64,000 nucleotides of DNA from Alitta virens (GCA_932294295.1 OW028584.1:12118938-12182937); one strand, 5' to 3'. Counted from the first letter of the stretch, positions 34,154 through 44,830 are shown. The notes: generated by a model not told the origin, from the letters alone. Program-made: numbers and translations.

Positions 34154-34769
34154 CTGTATACACTTTAGTGTCCATGTCACTAACGCCATAAACCATCAGC
34201 TTACTTTTGCTCCCATTAAATTTGACAACAACCACTAGGGGCACCGAACGCTACCCCCTATGAGGTTTCACGTTAACTTATAGAGGCAAATAAGGACATC
34301 GTTTCAGTTTGCAGACCACGAAAATATTTACTTCTATATTTAATATACTGTTGACAGCCACAAAAAATATATATATATTTTACTAGCATCAAGTTATTGA
34401 TTATAACTGTAGAGACTTTTTTGCTGAAATAAAGCCCATGAAATGTCACATGATATTTAAAATGTTTTTGCTGATAAGTATAGGAATCTCTATAATAACG
34501 TCCCTTCGTATATAAACACTATGAGTAGGATTAAGGAATTCATCAGGGACACGCTATGTAGCAGCAGTTATAATGAAAATGTTATCACACTGCAAACGCT
34601 GCAATTATGAAGCTCAAACATGAAATATCTGATGGAAATTATGGCTACATTTCTAGTCCCTTAATTCATGCTAGTGACTTGCATCATATGGAGATTACAA
34701 AGATGTTGAATTCTATGTTCATTCATGGACATCACCCAGATTTATTGACTGTAGCTACTTTGATCTCTA

Positions 34770-34924
34770 TACATGGCCAAATGTGCCACGTGCGTTTTCC
34801 ATGCATTTGGATAAACACATGGAAAATGCATAGTTTTCAACACATCATAATTAGGCAAAAACCATGCATTTTCCATGCGTTTATCTTTCTCATGGAAAAT
34901 GCACATGGCACATTTGGCCCTGTA
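34770..34924. mobile_element. TA-flanked palindromic MITE copy 4, inside a LINE ORF
   Basis: It starts TA-CATGGCCAAATGTGCCAC and ends CACATTTGGCCCTG-TA. Deleting the element and one TA restores an uninterrupted reading frame through LISIPKDYNEDI in the LINE. The empty site thus directly shows a 2-bp TA target duplication and defines the ends. Confidence 0.93.
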
Positions 34925-35483
34925 CCAAAGGATTACAATGAAGATATATGCTGTGAAAGCAATTACAGGGGCATTGCCCTCTCAGTAAACTTTTGATCTT
35001 GTGTTTATTATGAGAAACAACAACAAACTGAACACTTCACAGCTCCAGTTTGCCTTAAAACCAAAGCTGAGCACAACAATGTGCACTCTGGTATTGAAAG
35101 AGGTGTTGAGGCATTACCACAATCACAAGACTGTTGTTTATTCCTGTTTTCTTGATGCGTCAAAAGCCTTTGACCGTGTGAGACATGACAAACTGTTTTT
35201 GCTGTTGAAAGAGAGACAGTTGTCAGCACTGGATCTTTTATGATCTTATTAATTCAATACGAGTCCCAGTGGATACGTCCTGCTCACGATGCTTATTCAG
35301 ATTATTTTAAAACATGCAATGGAATAAGACAGGGCAGCGCAGTCTGTTAGGAAGTAAGTACTATGGTGTCAATATCTACACTGATGATGTCACACTCATG
35401 TGCCCTACTGTACCAGGTTTTCAGAAAATGTTAAGTATTTGTGAGCAGTTTAGCAAGGATTATCATGTGGAATTTAATCCAAG

Positions 35484-35890
35484 AAAGTTGCACTGTCTGT
35501 TAAATTTGCAATTTTCTAAGTTGCTATCAAACAGTTGAAAATTACCTTTATTAATCAAGGCACATTACATTTGTGTGAATTAATGATTTTATAAGACATT
35601 AAATTACTTAAAAATAAATTATACATTGCGAGAAAATCCAGACCAAAACATTGGAAACACAATGGAAATGACATCATCACCATTGTTCAGTATTGTGATG
35701 TCATCACTGGGTTGTTTACATATTGAGTTTTTGATGGCATGAAAAACTAATATTTATATTATTTATTGTAAATTAAAACTAAATTGTTGACAAAAAATGG
35801 GCATGTTATGGTAAAATATCATGAGACAAGAAGGCAGCATGGATTTATATCATTTTTTTAATGTGCAAATTTGACAGACAGTGCACCTTT
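35484..35890. mobile_element. 407-bp MITE with AAAGKTGCACTGTCTGT ends
   Basis: The left end AAAGTTGCACTGTCTGTTAA and the right end in reverse complement AAAGGTGCACTGTCTGTCAA are inverted repeats of about 25 bp. LINE coding sequence resumes immediately after (KFGRPNLHSKQSVYLNGS). The interior block CCAGACCAAAACATTGGAAA through GATGGCATGAAAAA recurs at 61403..61530. The target duplication is unclear. Confidence 0.78.
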
Positions 35891-36399
35891 AATGTGTGAA
35901 GTTTGGTAGACCAAACCTGCACAGCAAGCAGTCTGTTTATCTGAATGGCAGTATGTTGCCATGGCAACAAGAAGCCAAGCATCTTGGTAATATTGTGTCA
36001 TCAGACCTCACTGAAGCAAAAGAAGAAAAAAGACATCAGCGTTTATTGGACGAGTGAACAGTTTGACTGGAACACTTCAGGGTGTTCAATCAGACGCACT
36101 GATGAAGGTGTTTCAGTCGCAATTTTGTTGTTTTTATGGGTCAGAATCTAATTTTACAAAACATTTAACAGAGGTGTGAGGAGATTGCTGAAACTGCCTC
36201 ACATGACCCACACTAGATATCTGCCGTTATAGATGTGTTCGCCTGTACTCTGGAATGGCTGAAAGTGACAATCCCAAGGTGAAATTTCTTGTAGACCTTG
36301 CCAAAGTTTGCAGACAAACAGTGATTGGTGCTAACTTGGTGGTAATTAGTGTAACACAGGTCCTAATGATAAAAAATCGGACATTTAATCATCGAACCA

Positions 36400-37954
36400 G
36401 GGCCAGGAATTAGGTATTTGAAAAACCCTGTAGCAATAACCATATCTAATATTTATTCTCGTGCAAGTGATAAATAGTAATATAATTAACAATATACTTG
36501 ACAATAGGAAACATACCTTTGTTGGTATTCTTCGATGGATCCCATATTATAACTTTGACAAACAACTTGATACCTTTTTCAGCTACCCAATTTGTCAGTA
36601 CAACTTAACCATGTAAAAAACATGTGTCGAATGAAATGTACAGAGAATTAATCTCTGTACGTGTGGGTGCTGCCCCCTGTCCACCTAGTGGACAGGACTG
36701 TCCACTGTCCACCTATTGGACCATACTGTCCTCTGGTGTTCAGTAAATATAACAAATACTGCCTGTATTAAAATGACTTTATTAAGGGTTACATAAGTCT
36801 AGTGCAAACAAAGGCAAACTTTGTTACATACAAATGTGATGCAAGTGAACTGTCAAATGTCCAAGCAATTAAGGTTGCATTATCTTGTCAGCTTGATGGA
36901 CTTCTCAGCGATTCTGAAAGATGCTTTTTTATTTCAATCTTTGTCTAAACTGATTCATTAATTTGTAATTCATTCAATATATCTTTAAATGTACTTATAA
37001 TTTGCTTAAATATTTCTGTCAAATGTATGTACCTCAATGAAGTGTATAATAAACATATATCTATTATAAGCTAAATATTAAAAATACCTCCAATAGGTGA
37101 AGCGTAAATTAATTTTGCACAATTTTAGGTCAAAGGTTGCCATGCTTACAAATGAACACCCGGCACACTATGTACATATGTACAGTGTACAGTATAAGAC
37201 CGAAAGCCACCTTGTGTTCATGCTCCGAACTACAGGCCACTTCAGTTAGTGGTCGAGTCGGCATGAAACGTTTTCGGCACCGCCGAAACGACCATGAATA
37301 ATAACGATTCGGTATTTTAAAGAAGTGGTTCATTCGGCATAGGGTTTTTGTACCAAATGTTCGGCATCAATAATTGGTCCATCGGTGAATAAGCAGTTCT
37401 GGGGATGTATATACTTGACACTGGTTTGTTCAAAAGGTGTCACGGTCAAATGCAATTAGCATAACTGTAGATTGTTCTTAAATTTACACTAGCCTTTAAA
37501 TTGATCCCACAAACACTTACATTTATGTCCAAAAGAGAAAATTGGGAGTGGGGGGGGGGGGGGGGGGTGCACGAGTAGTGAATTTTATCGACATGTTGAG
37601 CTCACAAAAGACCTATATGTCTAATTGTGTGTCAACTTCCATGTTGCTCCTGGAATTACATCACTTCTGATGACAGTGGAATTTGTCCCCAGACAATAAC
37701 AACTGCCCACATCCCTGTTCAAGTTACCAGTGTGCATAATGGTTGCTGTGGACTACTACAACTATTGCATAATCCAAAATAAAAGTCCATTTTTTATTTA
37801 TTCTATATTTACATATATTTATTTATTTCAATATATTTTAACAGGGTAACATGTGTCAGACTACTATCAGTTTTTCAACAGATTTAAAATACATTATTAT
37901 ACAAATATAGCACACTAGGATAAATACATATGTCATGGAGCAGCACAAAATAGA
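36400..37954. other. Non-genic stretch
   Basis: It contains a cluster of GTCCAC/GTGGAC half-palindromes at 36676..36735. TTCGGCA-type motifs with a hairpin (CGTTTTCGGC / GCCGAAACG) lie at 37255..37370. A G19-type run lies near 37549..37567. No gene recognised. Confidence 0.4.
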
Positions 37955-38228
37955 TACAGTTAGTTTCATTAAAAAAGCCCGTCAAATTGAAACTAGACAA
38001 AGCTGTCATAGCTGGCTACTCAAAACCGGATCTAAAAGTACATATTTATGATATATTAGATTAATTTCTTACATTTACCAAGGTTTATATTTATCTGGTG
38101 ATAGATGTAAGCCGAATATTAGCTATAGAAGTGGACAGAAGCAGCTGGCTTTAGCATGTTTAGACCACAGCCAGGTACAGGTCGCTACAGACAGCTTGAG
38201 TCGAAAGTATTTTATGAAACTAACTGTA
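37955..38228. mobile_element. TA-flanked mariner-type MITE, copy 2
   Basis: It starts TA-CAGTTAGTTTCATTAAAAAA and ends TTTTATGAAACTAACTG-TA. It is shorter than copy 1 because a segment of the left half is deleted. The interior GGATCTAAAAGTACAT and ACATTTACCAAGGTTTATA blocks are shared. Confidence 0.87.
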
Positions 38229-38229
38229 T

Positions 38230-38654
38230 GCTTCTCAAACGTCAGACCTCAAGTTTCTAACCCATGAAAACCCCTCTATCTGCTATTTTGCTATGGTTTT
38301 TTTGATCAGCTAGGAAGTTGGGATTTAAATTGTTGCGAATATTTCTGTCCATGATATTTATGAAAAAATATATGACCAAAATAATAAGTGGATTTATTTT
38401 TTTAAATCATACTTCTGATTGGTCTTGCCATCTATAATCAGATAAATAATCACTCGGCAGGACTTTACTTGTAGCCATTCAGATTTCTTAAATCGAGGCC
38501 ATGGCATCGTCACTAATTATGTACATGTTTTGCTCGTATGAAGGTGTGATGTAGGAGATGGGAGTCGTCTTTTATTTTCTTATTGGCAAGGGCAATGCAT
38601 CTGTCTCTGTGGATGATGAAGCTTCAAGGTTGATCTAACAAAATTATATCATAT
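38230..38654. other. Non-genic stretch between a MITE and a LINE
   Basis: No gene or repeat recognised. Confidence 0.4.
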
Positions 38655-38950
38655 ATAGATTTTATTGACATGTAAAATATCATAAGTGATACATATGTCA
38701 TTTAGTTAAAAGATAACATGAAAGAGACATTAATGTAAATACAGAAAGCAATAAAATTTCAATAATCAAGGTTCCAGCCACCAAGTTAACTTATAATACG
38801 TGTTTAAAATCCACATACACAATAGAAAAAAAAATACAAGCCGCTAATAAAAACATTTCACTCTTAAAGTCCAAAACATGACAAGCACATCATAACTAAT
38901 AAACTAATAAACTAAATTAATAACTGTGTGGATACAGGAGATGGTTTTCT

Positions 38951-41900
38951 CTACACATCGGCTTGAAGGAGAAACTTTCCTAAACTATTTAATAACTCAG
39001 GTTCCTTGTTTGTCATTATTGCTGTAAACTTAGTTATATCATCTAGAGACAAGAAGTTGTTAATAAATTTAGTTGCATTCAAAAAAAGGTTAACACGGTG
39101 TTGCTCATTACCAGGACAGACAATCAAACAGTGAATTTCGTCTTCTACAAAGTTTAACGTACACTTTTCACATATTCTATTTGGAGCAGGAATTATTGGT
39201 TTATGGTGTCGACCTGTTTCAATCTTCAGGCTATGTGAACTTGTCCTAAATCTAGCTATTTTAGTTAACACTTTGCAAATTTGTTGCAATTCAAGATAAG
39301 GTTCTATTCTACAATCAGTTTTAAATAGTTTATATGTCCTAAGTTTTGGTTGTTGTGAACTGTCATTTATTGCATTTATAAGTCGCTCATGTTCGGCTTC
39401 ATAGAGTCTTAGTTTCACTGTGTTAGAGATATTATCAATGTCAAAGTTTCTGAGGTTACTAATATCATATTCAATTTTGCAGTTATTTAATACATGACAC
39501 ACTTTACTGAACCAGTTATTTCCATTTACTGCATTCACATAAATTTCCTTCTGAAAATTTAAACATTTCTTAAGTAAACTGTCATCAAGTGCTCTTTCCA
39601 ATCTTATCCAGTAATTCACCATTCTAATTTTCTGTCTGACATGCAATGGGAATCTACCTGTTTCACCATAGACTGCTAAAGATGGTGTTTGTTTTCTAAC
39701 TCCTAATATGTTTTTAAGATATGCAAGTTGCAAATTTTCTAATTCAGGCATAGGTTTTTCACTTGTCCATATTTCACTATTGTATTCCAGGATAGGTAAA
39801 ATATAGGTATCAAACATTCGAAGAGATAGCATGGGATCGATTTTTCCTAATGCTTGTTTTGAATCACCTTGCAGTGCAAAGAGCGCTTTATGAGCTTGTG
39901 TTGAGAGGTATTCCGTCATCTTGCTATGTATTCTACGCTTATTAGTAAGCATATGGCCAAGATATTTGAAGCTGTCAACATTTACTAGTTTTTCCCCATT
40001 ACAGAAGAAGGTGCTTATTGCTTTGTTACCAATCTGCATCACTTTGGTTTTACTAACATTTACAATAAGGTGCCATTTTTTACAGTAATTATGAAGTGAA
40101 TTTATACTATTTTGCATGCAATTAGGAGAATCAGCTACAAGTGCGATGTCATCGGCATACAATATATGTGTAAGAGTAAAATCACCTAATGTTATTCCAT
40201 CTGATTTTTCAAGATGATCGGGTAGATCTGACATAAATTCATTGAATAATTTTGGGCTGAGGATTCCACCTTGTAATACCCCATATTTGCTGTCAATAGA
40301 ACCACCGGTATTACCACCTTGATTTACTCTTGCTTTTGCCTTATCATACATACTAATGATAACCTTGAGCATTTTGTCACCAATATTCTGCTGCATCAAT
40401 TTGTAGTACAAAGCATTTCTATTAATGTAATCGAATGCTTTAGTAAAATCAACAAAGCACAAGTATACAGGTTTTCGCATTGCTTGTTGGTAACTTATAA
40501 CTGTGTCAAGAACAAAGACACAGTCAGTAGTGCTTGACCCAGGGGTGAACCCAAACTGACAAGGATCATCAAGATTTAGAGCCTCATTTTTAAAGTTTAA
40601 TCTGCTATTTAGGATTGAGTTAAAAATCTTACCCATTACTACATTTACAGTTATTTTTCTATAGTTATCAGGATCTGTGCGGTTACCTTTTTTATGTAAA
40701 GCATTAATAAGTTCTTCTGACCACTGAGATGGGTATTCACCTTTATCAAAAATGTGGTTGAATACAGCACAAAATGGTGTTATAAGATTTTCACCAGCAT
40801 ATTTATAGAATTCTGCGGGTATCCCATCAATGCCAGCCGCTTTATTATTTTTGAGTCTCCTGAAATGCAGGGCGACCTCTTCTTCAGTTATTACATTATC
40901 ACAAATATGAGTAGATAGTTCACTACTGCAGCTATAACCGGAATTTTGCACAGCATTAACTATGTGTGCCATATTTTCAGTGTCAAAATAGTCACGCTCT
41001 GGTGGAAGCGATTGTTGTTTAAAGTAGTTATGAAAGGTATCTAAGTCTGGGCAGTTAACTTGGATTTTTCCAACAGATTTTAATTTATTCCAATACTTCC
41101 AGCAATCTGCTTGATTTTTACCCATGAGAGTTTGCATTTCCTTTCTATTATTTCCTTGAAATTTTCTTTTTTTCTTTTGAGTTACTCGTTTGTAATATCT
41201 GTGCATAATACCATATTGCATTTTATTTTGATCCAGGGCTAAATCATTCTGTTTAGCAAAGTCATTCAAAGATTTTCTGAGATTTTTACACTCACTATCA
41301 AACCATTTATTAGTAGGAAAAGTGCTTTTTGCAGATTTAGATTTCTTTTTCTCAAACGTTGGCCGTATTCTATCAGTTAAGTATTGGTATACAGTATCTA
41401 TGACCACATCTGTATCATAGTCTGACTCAATATCACAGCATAGCTTATACAGTGTGTTCTTGGCATTTTCATTGTCAAAATTAGAGAGGTATTCTTCAGT
41501 TTTACTCTTGTCAAATACATACTTGAATGTTCTGGTCTGCCGACTATTTTTAGTCTGTTTATTTATTTTTGGTACTTTGGGAAAGTTAAAAGAAAAGCTA
41601 AGTGGAGTATGGTCAGACTCAGTAAGCTTATCATTTATAACAAACTCATGAAGGCAATTATACGCTGGTTCACTACAAAGCAAATAGTCAACAACACTTT
41701 GTCCCATAGGAGTATGACAGGTAAATCGATCGGTTATACTTTCATCAAAGAATCCATTCATTATTCTAATACTGCTTACCCTACATAAGTTAATGAGATC
41801 CTTTCCAAAGGCGTTTACCTTCTTATCTCTACACAGTCTTCGCTTAAGGGACCATTTGTGTTGCATTGTAGTTGCAACACGAGATACAGTGCCTAAGTCA

Positions 41901-42748
41901 GAGATGAGAGAAGAATTTTTTCCATTTACAGGTTCTTCAAAATCATTCATATCACCTGTCCGGCTATTAAAATCACCACAAATAGAAACAAAGGGTGTTC
42001 TATCTAGAAAACATGCAAGATCCTCCCTCAATTCATTTAGCACATCCTTTCCATATCTACTATTCAAATAGATCATGCTACCCTCAGGGGGAATATAGGC
42101 ACCACCAATAATAATTTCATGAGTTGATCCCCTAATTTTCAGCCATATAGCATGTTCACTTGCTTTTTCGATAGCTACAGCTTTTGACTCAAAAATATCT
42201 GACTTAATCAATATGGCTATGCTGCCAGATGGCCTCCTAGCTCTAGGGTGTCTGTACTTTCTTTCATAATGGAAGTAGTGGTACCCTTCCATTTGTGGGT
42301 CAAAGGTATCTGATTTCATGGTTTCATACAGGAAGATGACATCATAACAGGTAAACATATTTCTAATCTCCTCTAACTCTAATTTTTGACCAATGCCCTG
42401 AATGTTCCATGAAATTATTTTGAGAAAATTATCATTTGAGCCTTTGTTTTTACTTGTGTTATTGTTCCAAAATCTAGATTTTTCATTGAACATTTGAGTC
42501 ATATCATGAATTAAGTTTATGTCTGAGTGTGTAATTGTATCTACAACAATCTTAGTATTAATGTCAGAACCATCCCCCACATCCACACAGTCATCAACGA
42601 AAAGATCTATCACAGGTTCAACATTACTAAAATCAGATGGCATAAAAATATTACAGTTATACATTGCCATTGAGTTTGAAATAGTCATATTTACAGGAGG
42701 CAATTGCAGCTGGAACCTATTTACGTAAAAACCTTCTTGACAGCACAA
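38951..42748 (-). CDS. LINE ORF2: endonuclease and reverse transcriptase
   Basis: This is a multifunctional retrotransposition protein, 1265 codons without interruption. Residues about 110-388 form an EEP-type endonuclease, with SWNIQG (N115), YET (E142), GDFNS (D259, N261) and ESDH (D379, H380). Residues about 620-905 form the reverse transcriptase, with motif A FVDFTKAFD (D767), GGILSPKLF and motif C YADD (864-867). The carboxy end has a Cys-X2-Cys-X9-His-X4-Cys cluster (C1193, C1196, H1206, C1211), a probable nucleic-acid-binding knuckle. All catalytic residues are present. The frame opens at a TTG three codons after a stop, and the first ATG is residue 21 (42688), the more likely start. 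The clade is uncertain within the CR1/jockey/I-like range. Confidence 0.93.
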   Translation of the reverse strand: MCCQEGFYVNRFQLQLPPVNMTISNSMAMYNCNIFMPSDFSNVEPVIDLFVDDCVDVGDGSDINTKIVVDTITHSDINLIHDMTQMFNEKSRFWNNNTSKNKGSNDNFLKIISWNIQGIGQKLELEEIRNMFTCYDVIFLYETMKSDTFDPQMEGYHYFHYERKYRHPRARRPSGSIAILIKSDIFESKAVAIEKASEHAIWLKIRGSTHEIIIGGAYIPPEGSMIYLNSRYGKDVLNELREDLACFLDRTPFVSICGDFNSRTGDMNDFEEPVNGKNSSLISDLGTVSRVATTMQHKWSLKRRLCRDKKVNAFGKDLINLCRVSSIRIMNGFFDESITDRFTCHTPMGQSVVDYLLCSEPAYNCLHEFVINDKLTESDHTPLSFSFNFPKVPKINKQTKNSRQTRTFKYVFDKSKTEEYLSNFDNENAKNTLYKLCCDIESDYDTDVVIDTVYQYLTDRIRPTFEKKKSKSAKSTFPTNKWFDSECKNLRKSLNDFAKQNDLALDQNKMQYGIMHRYYKRVTQKKKRKFQGNNRKEMQTLMGKNQADCWKYWNKLKSVGKIQVNCPDLDTFHNYFKQQSLPPERDYFDTENMAHIVNAVQNSGYSCSSELSTHICDNVITEEEVALHFRRLKNNKAAGIDGIPAEFYKYAGENLITPFCAVFNHIFDKGEYPSQWSEELINALHKKGNRTDPDNYRKITVNVVMGKIFNSILNSRLNFKNEALNLDDPCQFGFTPGSSTTDCVFVLDTVISYQQAMRKPVYLCFVDFTKAFDYINRNALYYKLMQQNIGDKMLKVIISMYDKAKARVNQGGNTGGSIDSKYGVLQGGILSPKLFNEFMSDLPDHLEKSDGITLGDFTLTHILYADDIALVADSPNCMQNSINSLHNYCKKWHLIVNVSKTKVMQIGNKAISTFFCNGEKLVNVDSFKYLGHMLTNKRRIHSKMTEYLSTQAHKALFALQGDSKQALGKIDPMLSLRMFDTYILPILEYNSEIWTSEKPMPELENLQLAYLKNILGVRKQTPSLAVYGETGRFPLHVRQKIRMVNYWIRLERALDDSLLKKCLNFQKEIYVNAVNGNNWFSKVCHVLNNCKIEYDISNLRNFDIDNISNTVKLRLYEAEHERLINAINDSSQQPKLRTYKLFKTDCRIEPYLELQQICKVLTKIARFRTSSHSLKIETGRHHKPIIPAPNRICEKCTLNFVEDEIHCLIVCPGNEQHRVNLFLNATKFINNFLSLDDITKFTAIMTNKEPELLNSLGKFLLQADV

Positions 42749-42936
42749 GACACATTAAAGCAGAGTCTCTCTCTGGCTGTGCGACTGAGGTGGATGTGAT
42801 CCCGTAGCTTTGCTCGAGCGTTGGAGACATACTCTACCAGCCTTTCGTCACGAGCAACTGCCTCAAGGTAACTGTTCACTTTCCCTGTGGTGTCTTGACG
42901 GTGGTTGCTACCAGTCTGTGGGAGGCCGGAGAGGTC
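42721..42936 (-). CDS. 3' end of LINE ORF1 (partial)
   Basis: A minus-strand frame of 71 codons directly upstream of ORF2 reads GKVNSYLEAVARDERLVEYV and then a basic stretch, RAKLRDHIHLSRTARERL. It stops with TAA at 42721..42723, 32 nt before the first ATG of ORF2 and overlapping the longer ORF2 frame. The position fits the carboxy end of the ORF1 nucleic-acid-binding protein, but I do not recognise a domain. Its amino end is lost to truncation. Confidence 0.5.
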   Translation of the reverse strand, partial: DLSGLPQTGSNHRQDTTGKVNSYLEAVARDERLVEYVSNARAKLRDHIHLSRTARERLCFNVSCAVKKVFT

Positions 42937-43114
42937 TTATAATCCTATATTGGATCTTTTTTTTTTTTACCACTTTTCGCAGGCATAATTCAATTTTTAT
43001 CATTTTATATCGATTAATCTTAGATATAACTGTAATGCCATTGTCATTAGTGGAGTTATATAATGCATATAATTACATTGCTACTGAGAGCTAGCCCACC
43101 TAGTTGTTCTATAT

Positions 43115-43253
43115 GGTGGGTGGATGAGGGCTTTACGTCCTGTATTTCTGCACCTGATGGGCTAATTAGGACAGGGACCATGCATTGAGATGAAAGATGA
43201 AACAGCCATCCAACTTAGGCTCGACCAGGAATTGAACCTGGGACCCAGTGGTT
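43115..43253 (-). mobile_element. tRNA-derived SINE, family 1, head-truncated
   Basis: GGTGGGTGGATGAGGGCTTT, CTGATGGGCTAATTAGGACA, AACAGCCATCCAACTTAGGC and the B-box complement GGAATTGAACC. It ends inside the anticodon region (CAGTGGTTGGG), followed by unrelated sequence. Confidence 0.85.
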
Positions 43254-43332
43254 GGGAAAAAACATTGGACCACTCATCAGTGAAATTTAGCATAATGTAA
43301 GCCATGGCACAAATCCTCATGTACAACAGTTA

Positions 43333-43943
43333 AACCCCCACATAGCCGAATCACACGCCGGAGTGTCCTGGAGTAAAATTTCTTCCACTCCGGGGTGGTC
43401 CGGGAACAATAGCTGAAAATGTCAACAAAAAAATAAATGTTTGGTGGTGTGTACACGATGGCAATACGGTGTCAACAAGGAGCAACACGGTCCTTACACG
43501 GATTAATACGGTCGCTACACGAATATGTACGGTTGAAACACGGTGGTGCCCGATGCAACACGGAGAGGTCCCCGGTTGGTCCTTGTACTCTCCAGCATAC
43601 ATGGCGGTGAAATTTTCATGCCCGGTTGACGCCGGACTTAGCCGGACTTAGTTGGAGATAACGCGAAGTATGCCGGAGTCAATACGAAGATTCCCGGAGA
43701 TCAGCGGAGTCTACTGGGAGTCTACACGGATCAACACGGATCAACACAGATTAAATTATTCTGGGACCTTCGGCATGAAAAATTGAACATGTTTAATTTT
43801 TGCCCCGGAGGCCAACGGTGGTCCTGGATCGTCCCAGACAATGCCAGAAATAAACACGAGTTCTACATGGTATTACCCGGAGTATGCCAGAGTGATACTC
43901 CGGGATGCTCCGGCGTCTGATCCGGCTATGTGTGAAGGGGTCT
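43333..43943. mobile_element. GC-rich DNA element with TTA flanks
   Basis: Left end AACCCCCACATAGCCGAATC then ACGCCGGAG; right end in reverse complement AGACCCCTTCACACATAGCC then GGATC..ACGCCGGAG. These imperfect inverted repeats of about 35 bp are bordered by TTA on both sides (43330..43332, 43944..43946). A 3-bp TTA target is characteristic of PIF/Harbinger elements (family knowledge). The 0.6-kb interior is full of ACACGG, CCGGAG and GGAGTC motifs, far richer in GC than the surroundings. It encodes no transposase. Confidence 0.7.
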
Positions 43944-44058
43944 TTAGCCATTGTAGGTACTACACCGGCCACGTCACCTCATCACAACAAAAACAAATTA
44001 TGACAAATAGAAAAGCATATAAAAAATGTGATTATGAATACAAATGATTGTGATGAGT

Positions 44059-44110
44059 GGGGTTGTGTATTCGAAGACACTGTTGTATCACTTATAGAAT
44101 ACACAACCCG
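44059..44110. repeat. Short inverted repeat (hairpin)
   Basis: GGTTGTGTATTC and GAATACACAACC are perfect 12-bp inverted arms separated by about 27 bp. Confidence 0.7.
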
Positions 44111-44149
44111 GGTCATACAGGAACACAAGCCGATATTTACTGGGTTAAT

Positions 44150-44830
44150 TACTTGAAATATTTACAAAAAGACTTACAAAGCTGGGTTGTTTTAATACTG
44201 TTGACAAATATAACAGTTCCTAGTAAAAAAAAAAATATTCTTCAGAAAAAATTAAAGAAATTTTCTTTTATGTATGTGATAAATCCAGGGAAGTTGTGAG
44301 TATTGACTTTATCTAAAATAGCTGGTGGTGAGTTATTCATAGTGGAGTGCAAAATATATCTAATACAGCAAAGTGAAGGATAGTCTATACTTTGGTATTC
44401 TAAGGTTTCTTACTAGGCATGTATTATGATCATGTGTCTGATTGTCTGATGAACATGGCAGATAAGAAATAATTTGGCAATAAATCATTTCTAAGTTCGT
44501 AAATAATATGAATTCCAGGAGCTTAAATATTAGTTACTTTTAAGAGACCGAGTGATTTAAAAATGGGTCAGTGTGGGCATTGTTATTTGAATTAACTATT
44601 AATCTTACAGATTTTTTTTAAAATTTTCATATCATTTCTGATCGAGTTCCCCATAGAAGTATCCCATAATTTAAATGAGGTAGTATTAGAGAAATGTAAA
44701 GCAATTTTAGAATATTACTAGGAATATAATTCTTCGAGCAGCATTTGACAGCAGTGGTTCTGAAAATGTTTTGAGATATCATGATTAAGTGTGGTTTACC
44801 ATTTAAATGAGAGTCTAATAAAGGGGCGTT
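44150..44830 (-). pseudogene. Dead LINE fragment (reverse transcriptase C-terminal region)
   Basis: On the minus strand, from 44830 downward: DSHLNGKPHLIMISQNI, then LLYISLILPHLNYGILLWGT, then in shifting frames PIFKSLGLLKVTNI and LRNDLLPNYF. These are typical of the region after the RT catalytic core in CR1-like LINEs. Multiple stops and shifts make it a pseudogene. Confidence 0.72.

Larger units (their letters stand above)
34486..36400 (+). pseudogene. Decayed LINE reverse transcriptase, interrupted by two MITEs
   Basis: Pieces of one reverse transcriptase ORF lie in order across frames. First comes a pre-RT part (SRIKEFIRDTLCSSSYNENV), then SNYRGIALS (34.96 kb). Next is the catalytic motif A region (YSCFLDASKAFDRV, 35.15 kb), then a motif C relic written YTDDVTL instead of YADD (35.38 kb). 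Finally EAKHLGNIVSSDL and the RT tail run to about 36.35 kb. The ORF is broken by frameshifts, stops and insertions at 34770..34924 and 35484..35890. The endonuclease end is missing. It is a CR1/jockey-type element by overall style (inference) and is dead. Confidence 0.82.
38655..42945 (-). mobile_element. Near-intact LINE (non-LTR retrotransposon), 5'-truncated
   Basis: The element contains the end of ORF1 (42721..42936), a complete ORF2 (38951..42748) and a 3' UTR of about 300 bp. The 3' UTR carries AACTTGGTGGCTGGAACC and ends near TGTCAATAAAATC. At its 5' side the ORF1 frame stops abruptly near an A-run, so the copy is truncated within ORF1. The family uses an apurinic-type endonuclease. 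The lack of any stop or frameshift over 3.8 kb suggests a young insertion. Confidence 0.9.

Noticed and set aside
35955..35968. Perfect RFX palindrome GTTGCCATGGCAAC
   Set aside because: It lies inside a decayed LINE coding segment (MLPWQQ), so the match is explained by coding sequence rather than regulation.
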